Shown: in pieces, positions 1 through 7,278 of the stretch
How positions within the stretch are numbered: position 1 is the stretch's first letter
Layout: every line of letters starts with the position of its first letter
Assembly: GCA_964575225.1 (NCBI GenBank)
Contig: CAZNQW010000043.1
Location: 1-20,107 of the forward strand
Origin: CAZNQW01 sp964575225
Lineage (GTDB): Bacteria; Chloroflexota; Anaerolineae; JAAYZQ01
Reading direction: 5' to 3'
Length of the DNA: 20,107 nucleotides
Made by a program: the position numbers and the translations under genes
Notes under the pieces: model-generated
Databases searched by the model: none
Told to the model about the DNA's origin: nothing
The model's input: the letters and a program-made list of their open reading frames with translations, nothing else

Positions 1-54
1 CCGAGCCAACAACGGCGACTCGCGCCACTGCCCTAACATTATGTCACGTACCCC

Positions 55-83
55 TTGACAAATTGTACGTACTGATGTATAAT
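55..83 (+). promoter_or_regulatory. Consensus sigma-70 promoter of the lacI-family gene
   Basis: A perfect -35 box TTGACA (55-60) and a perfect -10 box TATAAT (78-83) are separated by exactly 17 bp. Transcription should start near 90, inside the palindromes at 84-109. The sequence ACGTAC (46-51) is mirrored by GTACGT (65-70) around the -35 box and could be a further protein site. Confidence 0.88.
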
Positions 84-109
84 TAACACGTGTTAGTAAC
101 GCGTGTTAC
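84..109 (+). promoter_or_regulatory. Tandem palindromic operator, probably for the LacI-family repressor
   Basis: TAACACGTGTTA (84-95) is a perfect 12-bp palindrome. It is followed 13 bp on by TAACGCGTGTTA (97-108), which differs at one position. Both lie between the -10 box and the ribosome-binding site, over the expected transcription start. LacI-family repressors bind short palindromes with a central CG and often regulate themselves, so autorepression plus control of the downstream sugar genes is the natural reading. The binding protein itself is inferred, not shown. Confidence 0.7.
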
Positions 110-124
110 CTAGGGGAGGCCACC

Positions 125-1174
125 GTGGCGCGCAAGCAGGCCAAAAGCCAAGACGTAGCGGAGCGGGCTCGAGTTTCCCGCACTACAGTCTCGTTTGTCC
201 TCAATGACGTCCCCGGCGTCAAGATTAGCGACGAGACGCGTCAGCGTGTCCTGGAGGCAGCCCGAGACCTCGATTACTACCCCACAGCGGCGGCTCGATC
301 GCTGGCCAGCGGCAAAACCCACCGTATCGGCCTCATCTTGGGCGAGGGACAGGATCGATTGGCCGCCGATGCGTTCCTGCCTACCTTTCTTCAGGGTGTC
401 ACAGCTTCAGTGCATCAACATGGGTATCTTCTCGTGCTGCAACTTTCCGAAGATGTGCCCAGCCATGAGGCCTATTCCCGCCTCATCCGCGAGCAACAGG
501 TGGACGGCCTGATCCTGTCGGGCCCGCGTTACGATGACCCCCTGATTGGGCAGTTGGCCGAGGAACGCTTTCCCCTGATTTTGCACGGTCAATTGTCAGG
601 TTATGATCTTCCCTTTGTGGATGTGGACAATGTGGCCGGCGCTTATCAAGCAGTTCACCATCTGCTGACATTGGGCCATCGTCGCATTGGCTTTATTTCA
701 AACGCACCCCTCTTTTATTCGGGCAGTCAGGAGCGTTTCGATGGATATAAAAAGGCCTTGACCGAGCACAATCTGCCCCTAGACCCCGAACTCGTACGCA
801 CCGCAACCTTTTTGCCCCAGAGCGGCGAAGCCGCTATGGAAGCCCTCCTCAACCTGACCCAGCGACCCACTGCGGTATTTGCGGCCAGTGATGTAGTCGC
901 CTTTGGTGCCATGAGCGCCATCCACAAGGCCGGCTTTCTCATTCCTGACGATATGGCCGTTATTGGATTTGACGATATTTTTCTGGCAGCTCATAGCCAA
1001 CCGCCCTTGACCACCGTGCGCGTACCCGCCTACGGCCTGGGCTGGACCGCTGCCGAGACGTTGATCGCCTTGATTGAGGGAGAGGAAGACGTAACCTCTA
1101 CGACATTGGAGAGCGAGTTGGTGATCCGAGCATCATGCCACACCCCAAAAAACGGGAACAACAGATCCACGTAA
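125..1174 (+). CDS. LacI-family sugar-responsive transcriptional repressor
   Basis: This is a 349-residue DNA-binding regulator of the LacI/GalR family, full length for the family. Residues about 8-28 form the helix-turn-helix, with recognition helix SRTTVSFVLN at 18-27. The hinge helix follows (YYPTAAARSLAS, about residues 53-64). Residues 66 to about 340 are the periplasmic-binding-protein-like core that binds the effector and dimerises; LTLGHRRIGFI and VIGFDD are typical core segments. Translation starts at GTG 125, chosen because GGGGAGG lies 5-12 bases upstream. The gene sits 176 bp ahead of an alpha-glucoside importer on the same strand, so it most likely senses an alpha-glucoside or its product and represses these genes. 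The family call is secure; the ligand is inferred from context. Confidence 0.93.
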   Translation: MARKQAKSQDVAERARVSRTTVSFVLNDVPGVKISDETRQRVLEAARDLDYYPTAAARSLASGKTHRIGLILGEGQDRLAADAFLPTFLQGVTASVHQHGYLLVLQLSEDVPSHEAYSRLIREQQVDGLILSGPRYDDPLIGQLAEERFPLILHGQLSGYDLPFVDVDNVAGAYQAVHHLLTLGHRRIGFISNAPLFYSGSQERFDGYKKALTEHNLPLDPELVRTATFLPQSGEAAMEALLNLTQRPTAVFAASDVVAFGAMSAIHKAGFLIPDDMAVIGFDDIFLAAHSQPPLTTVRVPAYGLGWTAAETLIALIEGEEDVTSTTLESELVIRASCHTPKNGNNRST

Positions 1175-1230
1175 GAGTTTTCCACTGCGGATGTCGCGAA
1201 TGGACACCATACGCAACGGCACGAACGGGA

Positions 1231-1240
1231 AAGGAGGTGA
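1231..1240 (+). promoter_or_regulatory. Ideal Shine-Dalgarno sequence without an obvious start codon
   Basis: AAGGAGGTGA is a near-complete anti-16S match between the repressor and binding-protein genes. At normal spacing there is only ATC ATC TAG, not a start codon. The nearest ATG, at 1267, is 26 bases away and would encode 18 residues ending at 1323. It could be a relic of a lost gene start, a standby ribosome site or a leader-peptide region. No other signal was seen in 1175-1338. The real binding-protein ribosome site is AGGAGGAG at 1339-1346. Confidence 0.35.
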
Positions 1241-1350
1241 GACGCCATCATCTAGAGGTATCGATTATGTTCAAGGCCCCACGAGGGCAAAACGGCGAGA
1301 GACGAAAAAGATTCGCTCTCTGATCTGCAGCTCAAGTTAGGAGGAGATAT

Positions 1351-4062
1351 ATGAAACGCTCACTATTTTCGTTACTGGCTCTGGCGGTCATTTTGAGCAT
1401 GGTTCTGGCTGCCTGTGGCGCGACCGCCGAACCCGAAGTCACCGAGCCCACCGCGGCCGCTGAACCTACGGAGGAGACTGCCGTAGAGGAGCCCGCGGGT
1501 GAGACACAGTTCCCGGTCATGCCCGGCGGCTACCTGGAGAAGGCGCTGGCTGGCGAGTACTCGGGCACCACTGTCACCGTCGACGGGCCCTTTACCAACC
1601 CCGACGACATCCGCTTTGAAGAGTCGATGGCCGCTTTTGAGGAGGCCACCGGCATCACCGTCAACTATATCGGCGACAAGCAGTTCGAAGCCCGCATCAC
1701 CATCTCGGTCGATGCCGGCGACGCACCCGACATCGCCGACTTTCCCCAGCCCGGTGCTGTAGCCACCTTTGCCCGCCGGGGCGCCATCATCGACCCCACC
1801 TCCTGGATCTCGGAAGACTGGCTCAAGCAGCAGTACAACCAGAGCTGGCTCGACATGGCTATGGTTCCCGATGCCGATGGCCAACTCATGACCGGCGGCG
1901 TCTGGCACCGATTCAACGGCAAGTCCCTCGTCTGGTATCCCAAGGACGACTTTGACGCTGCGGGCTATACCATCCCCACCACCTGGGACGAACTCCTGGC
2001 CCTCTCCCAGCAGATCGCCGACGACGGCGACACCGCCTGGTGCGTCGGCATCGGCTCCGAAGCCGCCACCGGCTGGCCTGCCACCGACTGGACCGAGGAG
2101 ACCATGCTCCGCACCACCTCCTTGGAGAACTATGACAAGTGGATCACCGGCGAGCTGCCCTTCGACTCCCCTGAGGTCCAGAAGGCCATCGAAACCTGGA
2201 GCGAGATCTGGTTCAACGACAGCTTTGTCTATGGCGGCCGGAACAACATCGTCTCCACCTACTTTGGCGACGCTCCCGCCCCCATGTTCGAAGACCCGCC
2301 CAAGTGCTGGCTCCACAAGCAGGGCAACTTTATCACCGGCTTCTTCCCCGAAGGCGCCGAGGCCGGCGTGGATTATGACTTCTTTTACCTGCCTCCCGTC
2401 GACGAGCAGTACGGCAAGCCCTTCCTCGTCGCTGGCGACATGATGTCCATGTTCAACGACCGCCCCGAAGTCCGCGCCTTGATGGAGTACTTTACCCTCC
2501 CCGAGTCGGCTTCCGGCTGGCTGCAGAACGGTGGCGCCCTCGCCGCCCACCAGACTGCTACGCCTGATATGTACGGCGTGGACCTGGAGCGCGGCATCGC
2601 CGAACTGGTCCTCGGGGCCACCAGCTTCCGCTTTGACGGTTCGGACCTCATGCCCGCCGAAGTGGGCTCCGGCTCCTTCTGGACCGGCATGGTGGATTAT
2701 GTCAGTGGCACCGCCGACCTGGACACCATCCTGGGCGAGATCGATGCCTCCTGGCCTGAGGGTGTTTCGGGCCAGGCGCCGCCTTCTGGCGGAGAAGCGG
2801 AAACCGCGTGGCCCGTCATGCCCGGCGGATCCCTGGAGAAGGCACTGGCTGGCGAGTACTCGGGCACCACTGTCACCGTCGACGGACCCTTTACCAACCC
2901 CGACGACATCCGCTTCAAAGAGTCGATGGCCGCCTTTGAGGAAGCCACCGGCATCACCGTCAACTATATCGGCGACAAGCAGTTCGAAGCCCGCATCACC
3001 ATCTCGGTCGATGCCGGCGACGCACCCGACATCGCCGACTTTCCCCAGCCCGGTGCTGTAGCCACCTTTGCCCGCCGGGGCGCCATCATCGACCCCACCT
3101 CCTGGATCTCGGAAGACTGGCTCAAGCAGCAGTACAACCAGAGCTGGCTCGACATGGCTATGGTTCCCGATGCCGATGGCCAACTCATGACCGGCGGCGT
3201 CTGGCACCGATTCAACGGCAAGTCCCTCGTCTGGTATCCCAAGGACGACTTTGACGCTGCGGGCTATACCATCCCCACCACCTGGGACGAACTCCTGGCC
3301 CTCTCCCAGCAGATCGCCGACGACGGCGACACCGCCTGGTGCGTCGGCATCGGCTCCGAAGCCGCCACCGGCTGGCCTGCCACCGACTGGACCGAGGAGA
3401 CCATGCTCCGCACCACCTCCTTGGAGAACTATGACAAGTGGATCACCGGCGAGCTGCCCTTCGACTCCCCTGAGGTCCAGAAGGCCATCGAAACCTGGAG
3501 CGAGATCTGGTTCAACGACAGCTTTGTCTATGGCGGCCGGAACAACATCGTCTCCACCTACTTTGGCGACGCTCCCGCCCCCATGTTCGAAGACCCGCCC
3601 AAGTGCTGGCTCCACAAGCAGGGCAACTTTATCACCGGCTTCTTCCCCGAAGGCGCCGAGGCCGGCGTGGATTATGACTTCTTTTACCTGCCTCCCGTCG
3701 ACGAGCAGTACGGCAAGCCCTTCCTCGTCGCTGGCGACATGATGTCCATGTTCAACGACCGCCCCGAAGTCCGCGCCTTGATGGAGTACTTTACCCTCCC
3801 CGAGTCGGCTTCCGGCTGGCTGCAGAACGGTGGCGCCCTCGCCGCCCACCAGACTGCTACGCCTGATATGTACGGCGTGGACCTGGAGCGCGGCATCGCC
3901 GAACTGGTCCTCGGGGCCACCAGCTTCCGCTTTGACGGTTCGGACCTCATGCCCGCCGAAGTGGGCTCCGGCTCCTTCTGGACCGGCATGGTGGATTATG
4001 TCAGTGGCACCGCCGACCTGGACACCATCCTGGGCGAGATCGATGCCTCCTGGCCTCAGTAA
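1351..4062 (+). CDS. aglE: Double-domain alpha-glucoside ABC transporter substrate-binding lipoprotein
   Basis: This is the extracellular sugar-binding component of a CUT1-type ABC importer (solute-binding family 1, closest in style to AglE). The start ATG 1351 follows AGGAGGAG by five bases. Residues 1-22 are a lipoprotein signal ending LAAC, with Cys22 as lipid anchor. Residues 23-54 are a Thr/Glu/Pro-rich tether. A complete binding domain (55-469) is followed by an 18-residue linker (EGVSGQAPPSGGEAETAW, 470-487) and a second complete domain (488-902). The domains differ at only two residues, Y61/S494 and E90/K523. Ordinary members have one domain of about 430 residues, so this protein is double length. 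The second domain lacks a signal peptide. Two permease genes follow. The family is secure; the exact sugar and the reality of the duplication are less so, since a near-identical 1.3-kb repeat is prone to assembly error. Confidence 0.88.
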   Translation: MKRSLFSLLALAVILSMVLAACGATAEPEVTEPTAAAEPTEETAVEEPAGETQFPVMPGGYLEKALAGEYSGTTVTVDGPFTNPDDIRFEESMAAFEEATGITVNYIGDKQFEARITISVDAGDAPDIADFPQPGAVATFARRGAIIDPTSWISEDWLKQQYNQSWLDMAMVPDADGQLMTGGVWHRFNGKSLVWYPKDDFDAAGYTIPTTWDELLALSQQIADDGDTAWCVGIGSEAATGWPATDWTEETMLRTTSLENYDKWITGELPFDSPEVQKAIETWSEIWFNDSFVYGGRNNIVSTYFGDAPAPMFEDPPKCWLHKQGNFITGFFPEGAEAGVDYDFFYLPPVDEQYGKPFLVAGDMMSMFNDRPEVRALMEYFTLPESASGWLQNGGALAAHQTATPDMYGVDLERGIAELVLGATSFRFDGSDLMPAEVGSGSFWTGMVDYVSGTADLDTILGEIDASWPEGVSGQAPPSGGEAETAWPVMPGGSLEKALAGEYSGTTVTVDGPFTNPDDIRFKESMAAFEEATGITVNYIGDKQFEARITISVDAGDAPDIADFPQPGAVATFARRGAIIDPTSWISEDWLKQQYNQSWLDMAMVPDADGQLMTGGVWHRFNGKSLVWYPKDDFDAAGYTIPTTWDELLALSQQIADDGDTAWCVGIGSEAATGWPATDWTEETMLRTTSLENYDKWITGELPFDSPEVQKAIETWSEIWFNDSFVYGGRNNIVSTYFGDAPAPMFEDPPKCWLHKQGNFITGFFPEGAEAGVDYDFFYLPPVDEQYGKPFLVAGDMMSMFNDRPEVRALMEYFTLPESASGWLQNGGALAAHQTATPDMYGVDLERGIAELVLGATSFRFDGSDLMPAEVGSGSFWTGMVDYVSGTADLDTILGEIDASWPQ
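1513..2757 (+). repeat. Tandem repeat unit 1 (binding-domain coding)
   Basis: This is the first copy of a 1245-bp direct repeat with a period of 1299 bp. It matches 2812-4056. There are nine substitutions in the first 132 bp (1515, 1530, 1532, 1545, 1587, 1617, 1618, 1635, 1644), then none from 1645 to 2757. The repeat stays in frame and encodes one whole substrate-binding domain. Confidence 0.97.
2812..4056 (+). repeat. Tandem repeat unit 2 (binding-domain coding)
   Basis: This is the second copy of the 1299-bp-period repeat. From 2944 to 4056 it is base-for-base identical to 1645-2757. It ends one codon before the TAA stop, where the first copy instead continues into the linker (2758-2811). 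Confidence 0.97.
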
Positions 4063-4081
4063 TCGGATGGTTTCGTGAATT

Positions 4082-4118
4082 GCTGCCGGTCCTCGCTCCC
4101 CATCTGAGGGCCGGCAGC
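4082..4118 (+). promoter_or_regulatory. Stem-loop between binding-protein and permease genes
   Basis: GCTGCCGGTCCTC (4082-4094) pairs with GAGGGCCGGCAGC (4106-4118), a 13-bp stem with one G-U pair and an 11-base loop. No T-run follows, so it is not a standard terminator. Stable hairpins at this spot in other sugar-importer operons (malE-malF is the known case) protect the upstream mRNA and raise binding protein over permease. That role is inferred here. Confidence 0.65.
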
Positions 4119-4141
4119 CCTACTCAAAAAGGAACAAGGCC

Positions 4142-5305
4142 ATGGCACAATTCGCTTCCGCGGGAAAAAAGAAAAGCGGCAGTCTTTCCGAACTTGTGAG
4201 CTGGCTGGGGCGGGTGTTCCTGGCCGTCGTCATCCCCGTCATCGCCTTTGCCATTCTCTATGCGGGCTTTGTCTGGCTGCGCGACAGCGACGCACCCAAA
4301 TGGCTGACCGTCTTGGTCGCCATTGTTTGGGGCGTGGGCGGCGTGGCTCTCCTCTACTGGGTGTTCAATAGCATCGTCGAGCGCCTTCCTGACCAGTGGA
4401 CCGAACGGCTCTTGCCCTTTGTGTTTGTCGGCCCGGCCATGGCTATTCTCATCTGGTACCTGGCCCTGCCGTCGGTCCGCACCTTTTACCTGAGCCTCTT
4501 TGGCCGTGATGGTCCGCCACAGGGCGTCGGATTCTTTGAGTCTTTTGGCAGCAGTGCCTTTGTCGGCCTGCAGAACTATGTGGCCGTCTTTTCCGAGCGA
4601 CTGCTGACCGAGGCCCTGCGCAATAACCTGATGTGGATCGTCTTTGGCAGCACCCTCTCCGTGGCTGTGGGCCTGCTGGTGGCTACATTGGCCGATCGTA
4701 GCAAGTTTGAGCGGGTAGCCAAATCCCTCATCTTTTTGCCCATGGCCATCTCTTTCGTCGGCGCGGGCGTCATCTGGAACTTTATCTACAATATTCAACC
4801 CCCCGGCGAGCCGCAGATCGGTTTGCTTAACGCGATTCTGGTCAGCGTGGGTGCGAGCCCCGTTGCCTGGCACAAATGGGTGGCCATTCAGCCGTGGAAT
4901 AACCTGTTTCTCATCGTCATCGTCGTCTGGCTCCAGTCAGGTTATGCCATGGTGCTCTTTTCCGCAGCCCTTAAGGGCATTCCTGAAGAGATCCAAGAGG
5001 CAGCGCGTGTCGATGGCGCCACCGAGCTGCAGGTCTTTTTCAAGATCATGATTCCCTACATCATGGGCACCATTATTACCGTCTGGACCACCGTGGTGAT
5101 CTTTACCCTCAAAATCTTTGACGTGGTCTGGGTCATGACCGGAGGGCAGTTTGGCACCCACGTGATCGCCACCCAGTTCTACCGCCAGTCGTTCACGGCT
5201 CGCAACTCGGGGTATGGTAGTGCTATTGCCATCGTCTTGCTCATCACCGTTATCCCGGTGATGATCTACAACCTGCGGCAGTTCCGGCATCAGGAGGCAT
5301 TCTAG
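4142..5305 (+). CDS. aglF: Alpha-glucoside ABC transporter permease, AglF type
   Basis: This is an inner-membrane permease of a CUT1 sugar importer (binding-protein-dependent transport, MalF/AglF class), 387 residues. Two N-terminal hydrophobic helices (about 22-44 and 52-75) precede the usual six-helix core that starts near residue 93. The cytoplasmic EAA loop, which docks the ATPase, is EAARVDG at residues 286-292. Start ATG 4142 has a modest ribosome site, AAAGGA, at 4128-4133. It follows the binding-protein gene by 79 bp and ends one base before the next permease, so the three form one operon. No ATPase gene is present in the window, and a shared MsiK-like ATPase elsewhere probably powers transport. 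The alpha-glucoside specificity rests on resemblance to AglF and on the AglG-like partner. Confidence 0.88.
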   Translation: MAQFASAGKKKSGSLSELVSWLGRVFLAVVIPVIAFAILYAGFVWLRDSDAPKWLTVLVAIVWGVGGVALLYWVFNSIVERLPDQWTERLLPFVFVGPAMAILIWYLALPSVRTFYLSLFGRDGPPQGVGFFESFGSSAFVGLQNYVAVFSERLLTEALRNNLMWIVFGSTLSVAVGLLVATLADRSKFERVAKSLIFLPMAISFVGAGVIWNFIYNIQPPGEPQIGLLNAILVSVGASPVAWHKWVAIQPWNNLFLIVIVVWLQSGYAMVLFSAALKGIPEEIQEAARVDGATELQVFFKIMIPYIMGTIITVWTTVVIFTLKIFDVVWVMTGGQFGTHVIATQFYRQSFTARNSGYGSAIAIVLLITVIPVMIYNLRQFRHQEAF

Positions 5306-5306
5306 C

Positions 5307-6407
5307 ATGAAAAAGCAAAGAAAATGGGTAGGTCCTTTGCTGGTCAACGGTGCGCTGCTGATCCTGGTCATCATCTGGAGTATTCCGACCATTGGCCTGC
5401 TGGTCTCCTCCTTCCGGACCCGATTTGACATCCAGACATCAGGCTGGTGGAACATCTTTCCTCATCAGGAATGGAAAACCACGAAATCCCTCAATCCCCA
5501 AGAATTGGGGCTGGATCCCGATGGAGTGATGGAGGTAGAAGGCGCCACCGGGACGTTTGAGGAGTTGCGCGCGGGCGTGGCCTCGCCCGATGGGGACACG
5601 CAGGTCACCTGGGTCGGCAACAAACGACTGGGCCGCATCGAAGTCCAAGAGCGGATTTGGACAGTCACTTGGAATTTCAGCCTGGATAACTACAAGCAGG
5701 TTCTGCTGGGGGCAGGCGTTGAGATCACCAATCCCGATGGCAGCGTCGAATTGGCGCCGGGACAGGATATGTCGCAGGCCTTTCTGAATAGCTTGGCCGT
5801 GTCCATTCCGTCGACGGTGATCCCCATCCTGATCGCGGCATTTGCCGCCTACGGCTTTGCCTGGATGTCCTTCCCGGGCCGCCGCTGGCTGTTTATCCTG
5901 GTTGTGGGTCTCCTGGTCGTGCCCTTGCAGATCGCCCTGGTGCCCATCTTGCGCGACTATAACGCGCTGAACTTGAACGGCACCTTCCTGGCGGTCTGGC
6001 TGGCTCACACCGGTTTTGGTCTGGCGCTGGCCACCTATCTTCTCTACAACTATATCAGCACCCTGCCACGGGAAACGCTCGAGTCGGCCTTTATCGACGG
6101 CGCCTCGCACTTCACTGTGTTCACCAGACTCGTCTTGCCGCTGTCGGTCCCGGCCCTGGCCTCCTTTGCCATCTTTCAGTTCCTGTGGGTGTGGAACGAC
6201 TACCTGGTGGCCCTCACCTTTCTCGGGGTGGACCCCACGTTCAAAGTGCTCACCCAGCGGCTGGCCGATCTTACCGGCACCTTTGGCAACGCCTGGCACC
6301 TGCTGACGGCCGGTGCCTTTGTGACCATGATCCTGCCGCTGATCGTGTTCTTTGCCCTACAGCGCTACTTTGTGCGCGGCATGATGGCCGGCTCGGTCAA
6401 GGGATAA
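5307..6407 (+). CDS. aglG: Alpha-glucoside ABC transporter permease, AglG type
   Basis: This is the second membrane permease of the importer (MalG/AglG class), 366 residues. A first transmembrane helix (about 9-32) is followed by an unusually long external loop of about 120 residues (34-150), starting TSGWWNIFP and containing WVGNKRLGRIEVQE. This loop is characteristic of AglG proteins and absent from short MalG-type permeases. The remaining helices begin near residue 155. The EAA-type motif is ESAFIDG at residues 259-265. ATG 5307 is one base after the preceding stop codon, and its ribosome site AGGAGG lies inside the end of aglF, which indicates translational coupling. The loop is the best evidence in the window that the system carries alpha-glucosides such as trehalose, maltose or sucrose. 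Confidence 0.9.
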   Translation: MKKQRKWVGPLLVNGALLILVIIWSIPTIGLLVSSFRTRFDIQTSGWWNIFPHQEWKTTKSLNPQELGLDPDGVMEVEGATGTFEELRAGVASPDGDTQVTWVGNKRLGRIEVQERIWTVTWNFSLDNYKQVLLGAGVEITNPDGSVELAPGQDMSQAFLNSLAVSIPSTVIPILIAAFAAYGFAWMSFPGRRWLFILVVGLLVVPLQIALVPILRDYNALNLNGTFLAVWLAHTGFGLALATYLLYNYISTLPRETLESAFIDGASHFTVFTRLVLPLSVPALASFAIFQFLWVWNDYLVALTFLGVDPTFKVLTQRLADLTGTFGNAWHLLTAGAFVTMILPLIVFFALQRYFVRGMMAGSVKG

Positions 6408-6440
6408 GCCGGGCAGGTAGCAGCCATCCTTGGAGAAAGC

Positions 6441-6487
6441 AGACTTCCGAAGTCGTGTGACTCGGCTGCCCACGGCTTCGGAAGTCT
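6441..6487 (+). terminator. Long stem-loop after the importer operon
   Basis: AGACTTCCGAAGTCG (6441-6455) pairs with CGGCTTCGGAAGTCT (6473-6487) over 15 bp with one G-U pair and a 17-base loop. Only a short CTTGTG follows, not a T-run. It may be a weak terminator or an mRNA 3'-end stabiliser. GGGCAG (6412-6417) could pair with CTGCCC (6466-6471) in the loop, giving an alternative fold. Confidence 0.6.
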
Positions 6488-6490
6488 CTT

Positions 6491-7024
6491 GTGATAGCTG
6501 TGTCCGATCGAAAGCAAAGCATTTTCGCATTTGACTGGGGTCTGGTATACTATTGGATGATGGCCACAACGTCGGGCTGGGTCTTTGGCTGGTTGTTGTT
6601 GCCCGCCATCGCTCCCGTGGCTGCCGGCGTGGGCGCCAGCATCCTGCAGTGCTTGGTGCTGGTGAAGCGGATCCCCAGGGGCTGGCGGTGGATATTGGCA
6701 ACGGCCATCGGCTTTCTGGCAGGTCAGATCCTCGCCTTCCCTGTGATACCCGCCGACATGGGCGTGTTATCCGGAATGGTGATCGGCGCAACCGCCGGGC
6801 TCGCCCAGTGGGTGCTGCTCCGCAGAGAAGTCCATTGGGCCGGCTGGTGGATCGCCATCAGTTCCCTGGCCTGGTCCACAAGCCTGAACCTAGTTTCTGG
6901 TCCCGAGCCGGTAATACTGCCGCGTCTCGTGCTATCGGGGATATTGCCCTCAGTGCTGACGGGCATTGCACTAGAGCTGCTGCTACGCCACCCCAAACCA
7001 AAGCGGACACAGATCGAGGCCTGA
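6491..7024 (+). CDS. Small multi-pass membrane protein of unknown function
   Basis: This is a hypothetical protein of 177 residues from GTG 6491. A start at ATG 6557 (155 residues) or ATG 6560 is also possible, because no clear ribosome site precedes GTG 6491. It is strongly hydrophobic, with four to five predicted transmembrane stretches (about 24-47, 65-88, 92-108, 116-132, 142-163), tryptophan-rich motifs (GWVFGWLL, WAGWWIA) and a basic C-terminus (HPKPKRTQ). I recognise no enzyme or transporter motif. It starts four bases after the hairpin ending the importer operon. TGGTATACT at 6543-6551 resembles an extended -10 box and would suit the ATG at 6557. It is probably a real gene because the hydrophobic pattern runs the whole frame, but its role is unknown. 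Confidence 0.6.
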   Translation: MIAVSDRKQSIFAFDWGLVYYWMMATTSGWVFGWLLLPAIAPVAAGVGASILQCLVLVKRIPRGWRWILATAIGFLAGQILAFPVIPADMGVLSGMVIGATAGLAQWVLLRREVHWAGWWIAISSLAWSTSLNLVSGPEPVILPRLVLSGILPSVLTGIALELLLRHPKPKRTQIEA

Positions 7025-7278
7025 AGCCGTCGAGAGCCGGGGCAGCAGGTCGTGGCCTCTGGGCGTGGACAAGGGCCTGGATTGGTGTGCGATCTCTGAA
7101 AGCGGGATCCTTGTTTCCGCCTGATCGGGACGCGGGCTTACACTCCCCACAGGCCCTATCAACCGCCCCCAGGAGATTGCGCCCTACTCTCGGGGCCGTC
7201 CCGCTGTGGACAATCGGCCAGACCGGCCCTCGAAGAGGCTCAGACGATGAATACTCTAAACGATTGCGAGGTTTCACC
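7025..7278 (+). other. Intergenic stretch with no recognised feature
   Basis: This 254-bp stretch separates the membrane protein from the dehydrogenase. The dehydrogenase reading frame is open upstream through it, but the translation there resembles nothing and lacks a good start. The only site supported is GCGAGG at 7266-7271, the ribosome-binding site for ATG 7279. No convincing promoter or hairpin terminator was found. Confidence 0.5.

Noticed and set aside
1372..3849. An 825-codon open frame on the minus strand opposite the binding-protein gene
   Set aside because: It is Gly/Val/Asp-rich with no recognisable domain and no ribosome site. It mirrors the codon bias of the real gene and doubles in length only because the DNA is a tandem repeat.
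6553..7278. Long upstream extension of the dehydrogenase reading frame
   Set aside because: The extension overlaps the membrane-protein gene and is Arg/Gly/Pro-rich with no homology. ATG 7279 has a ribosome site and fits the family's N-terminus.
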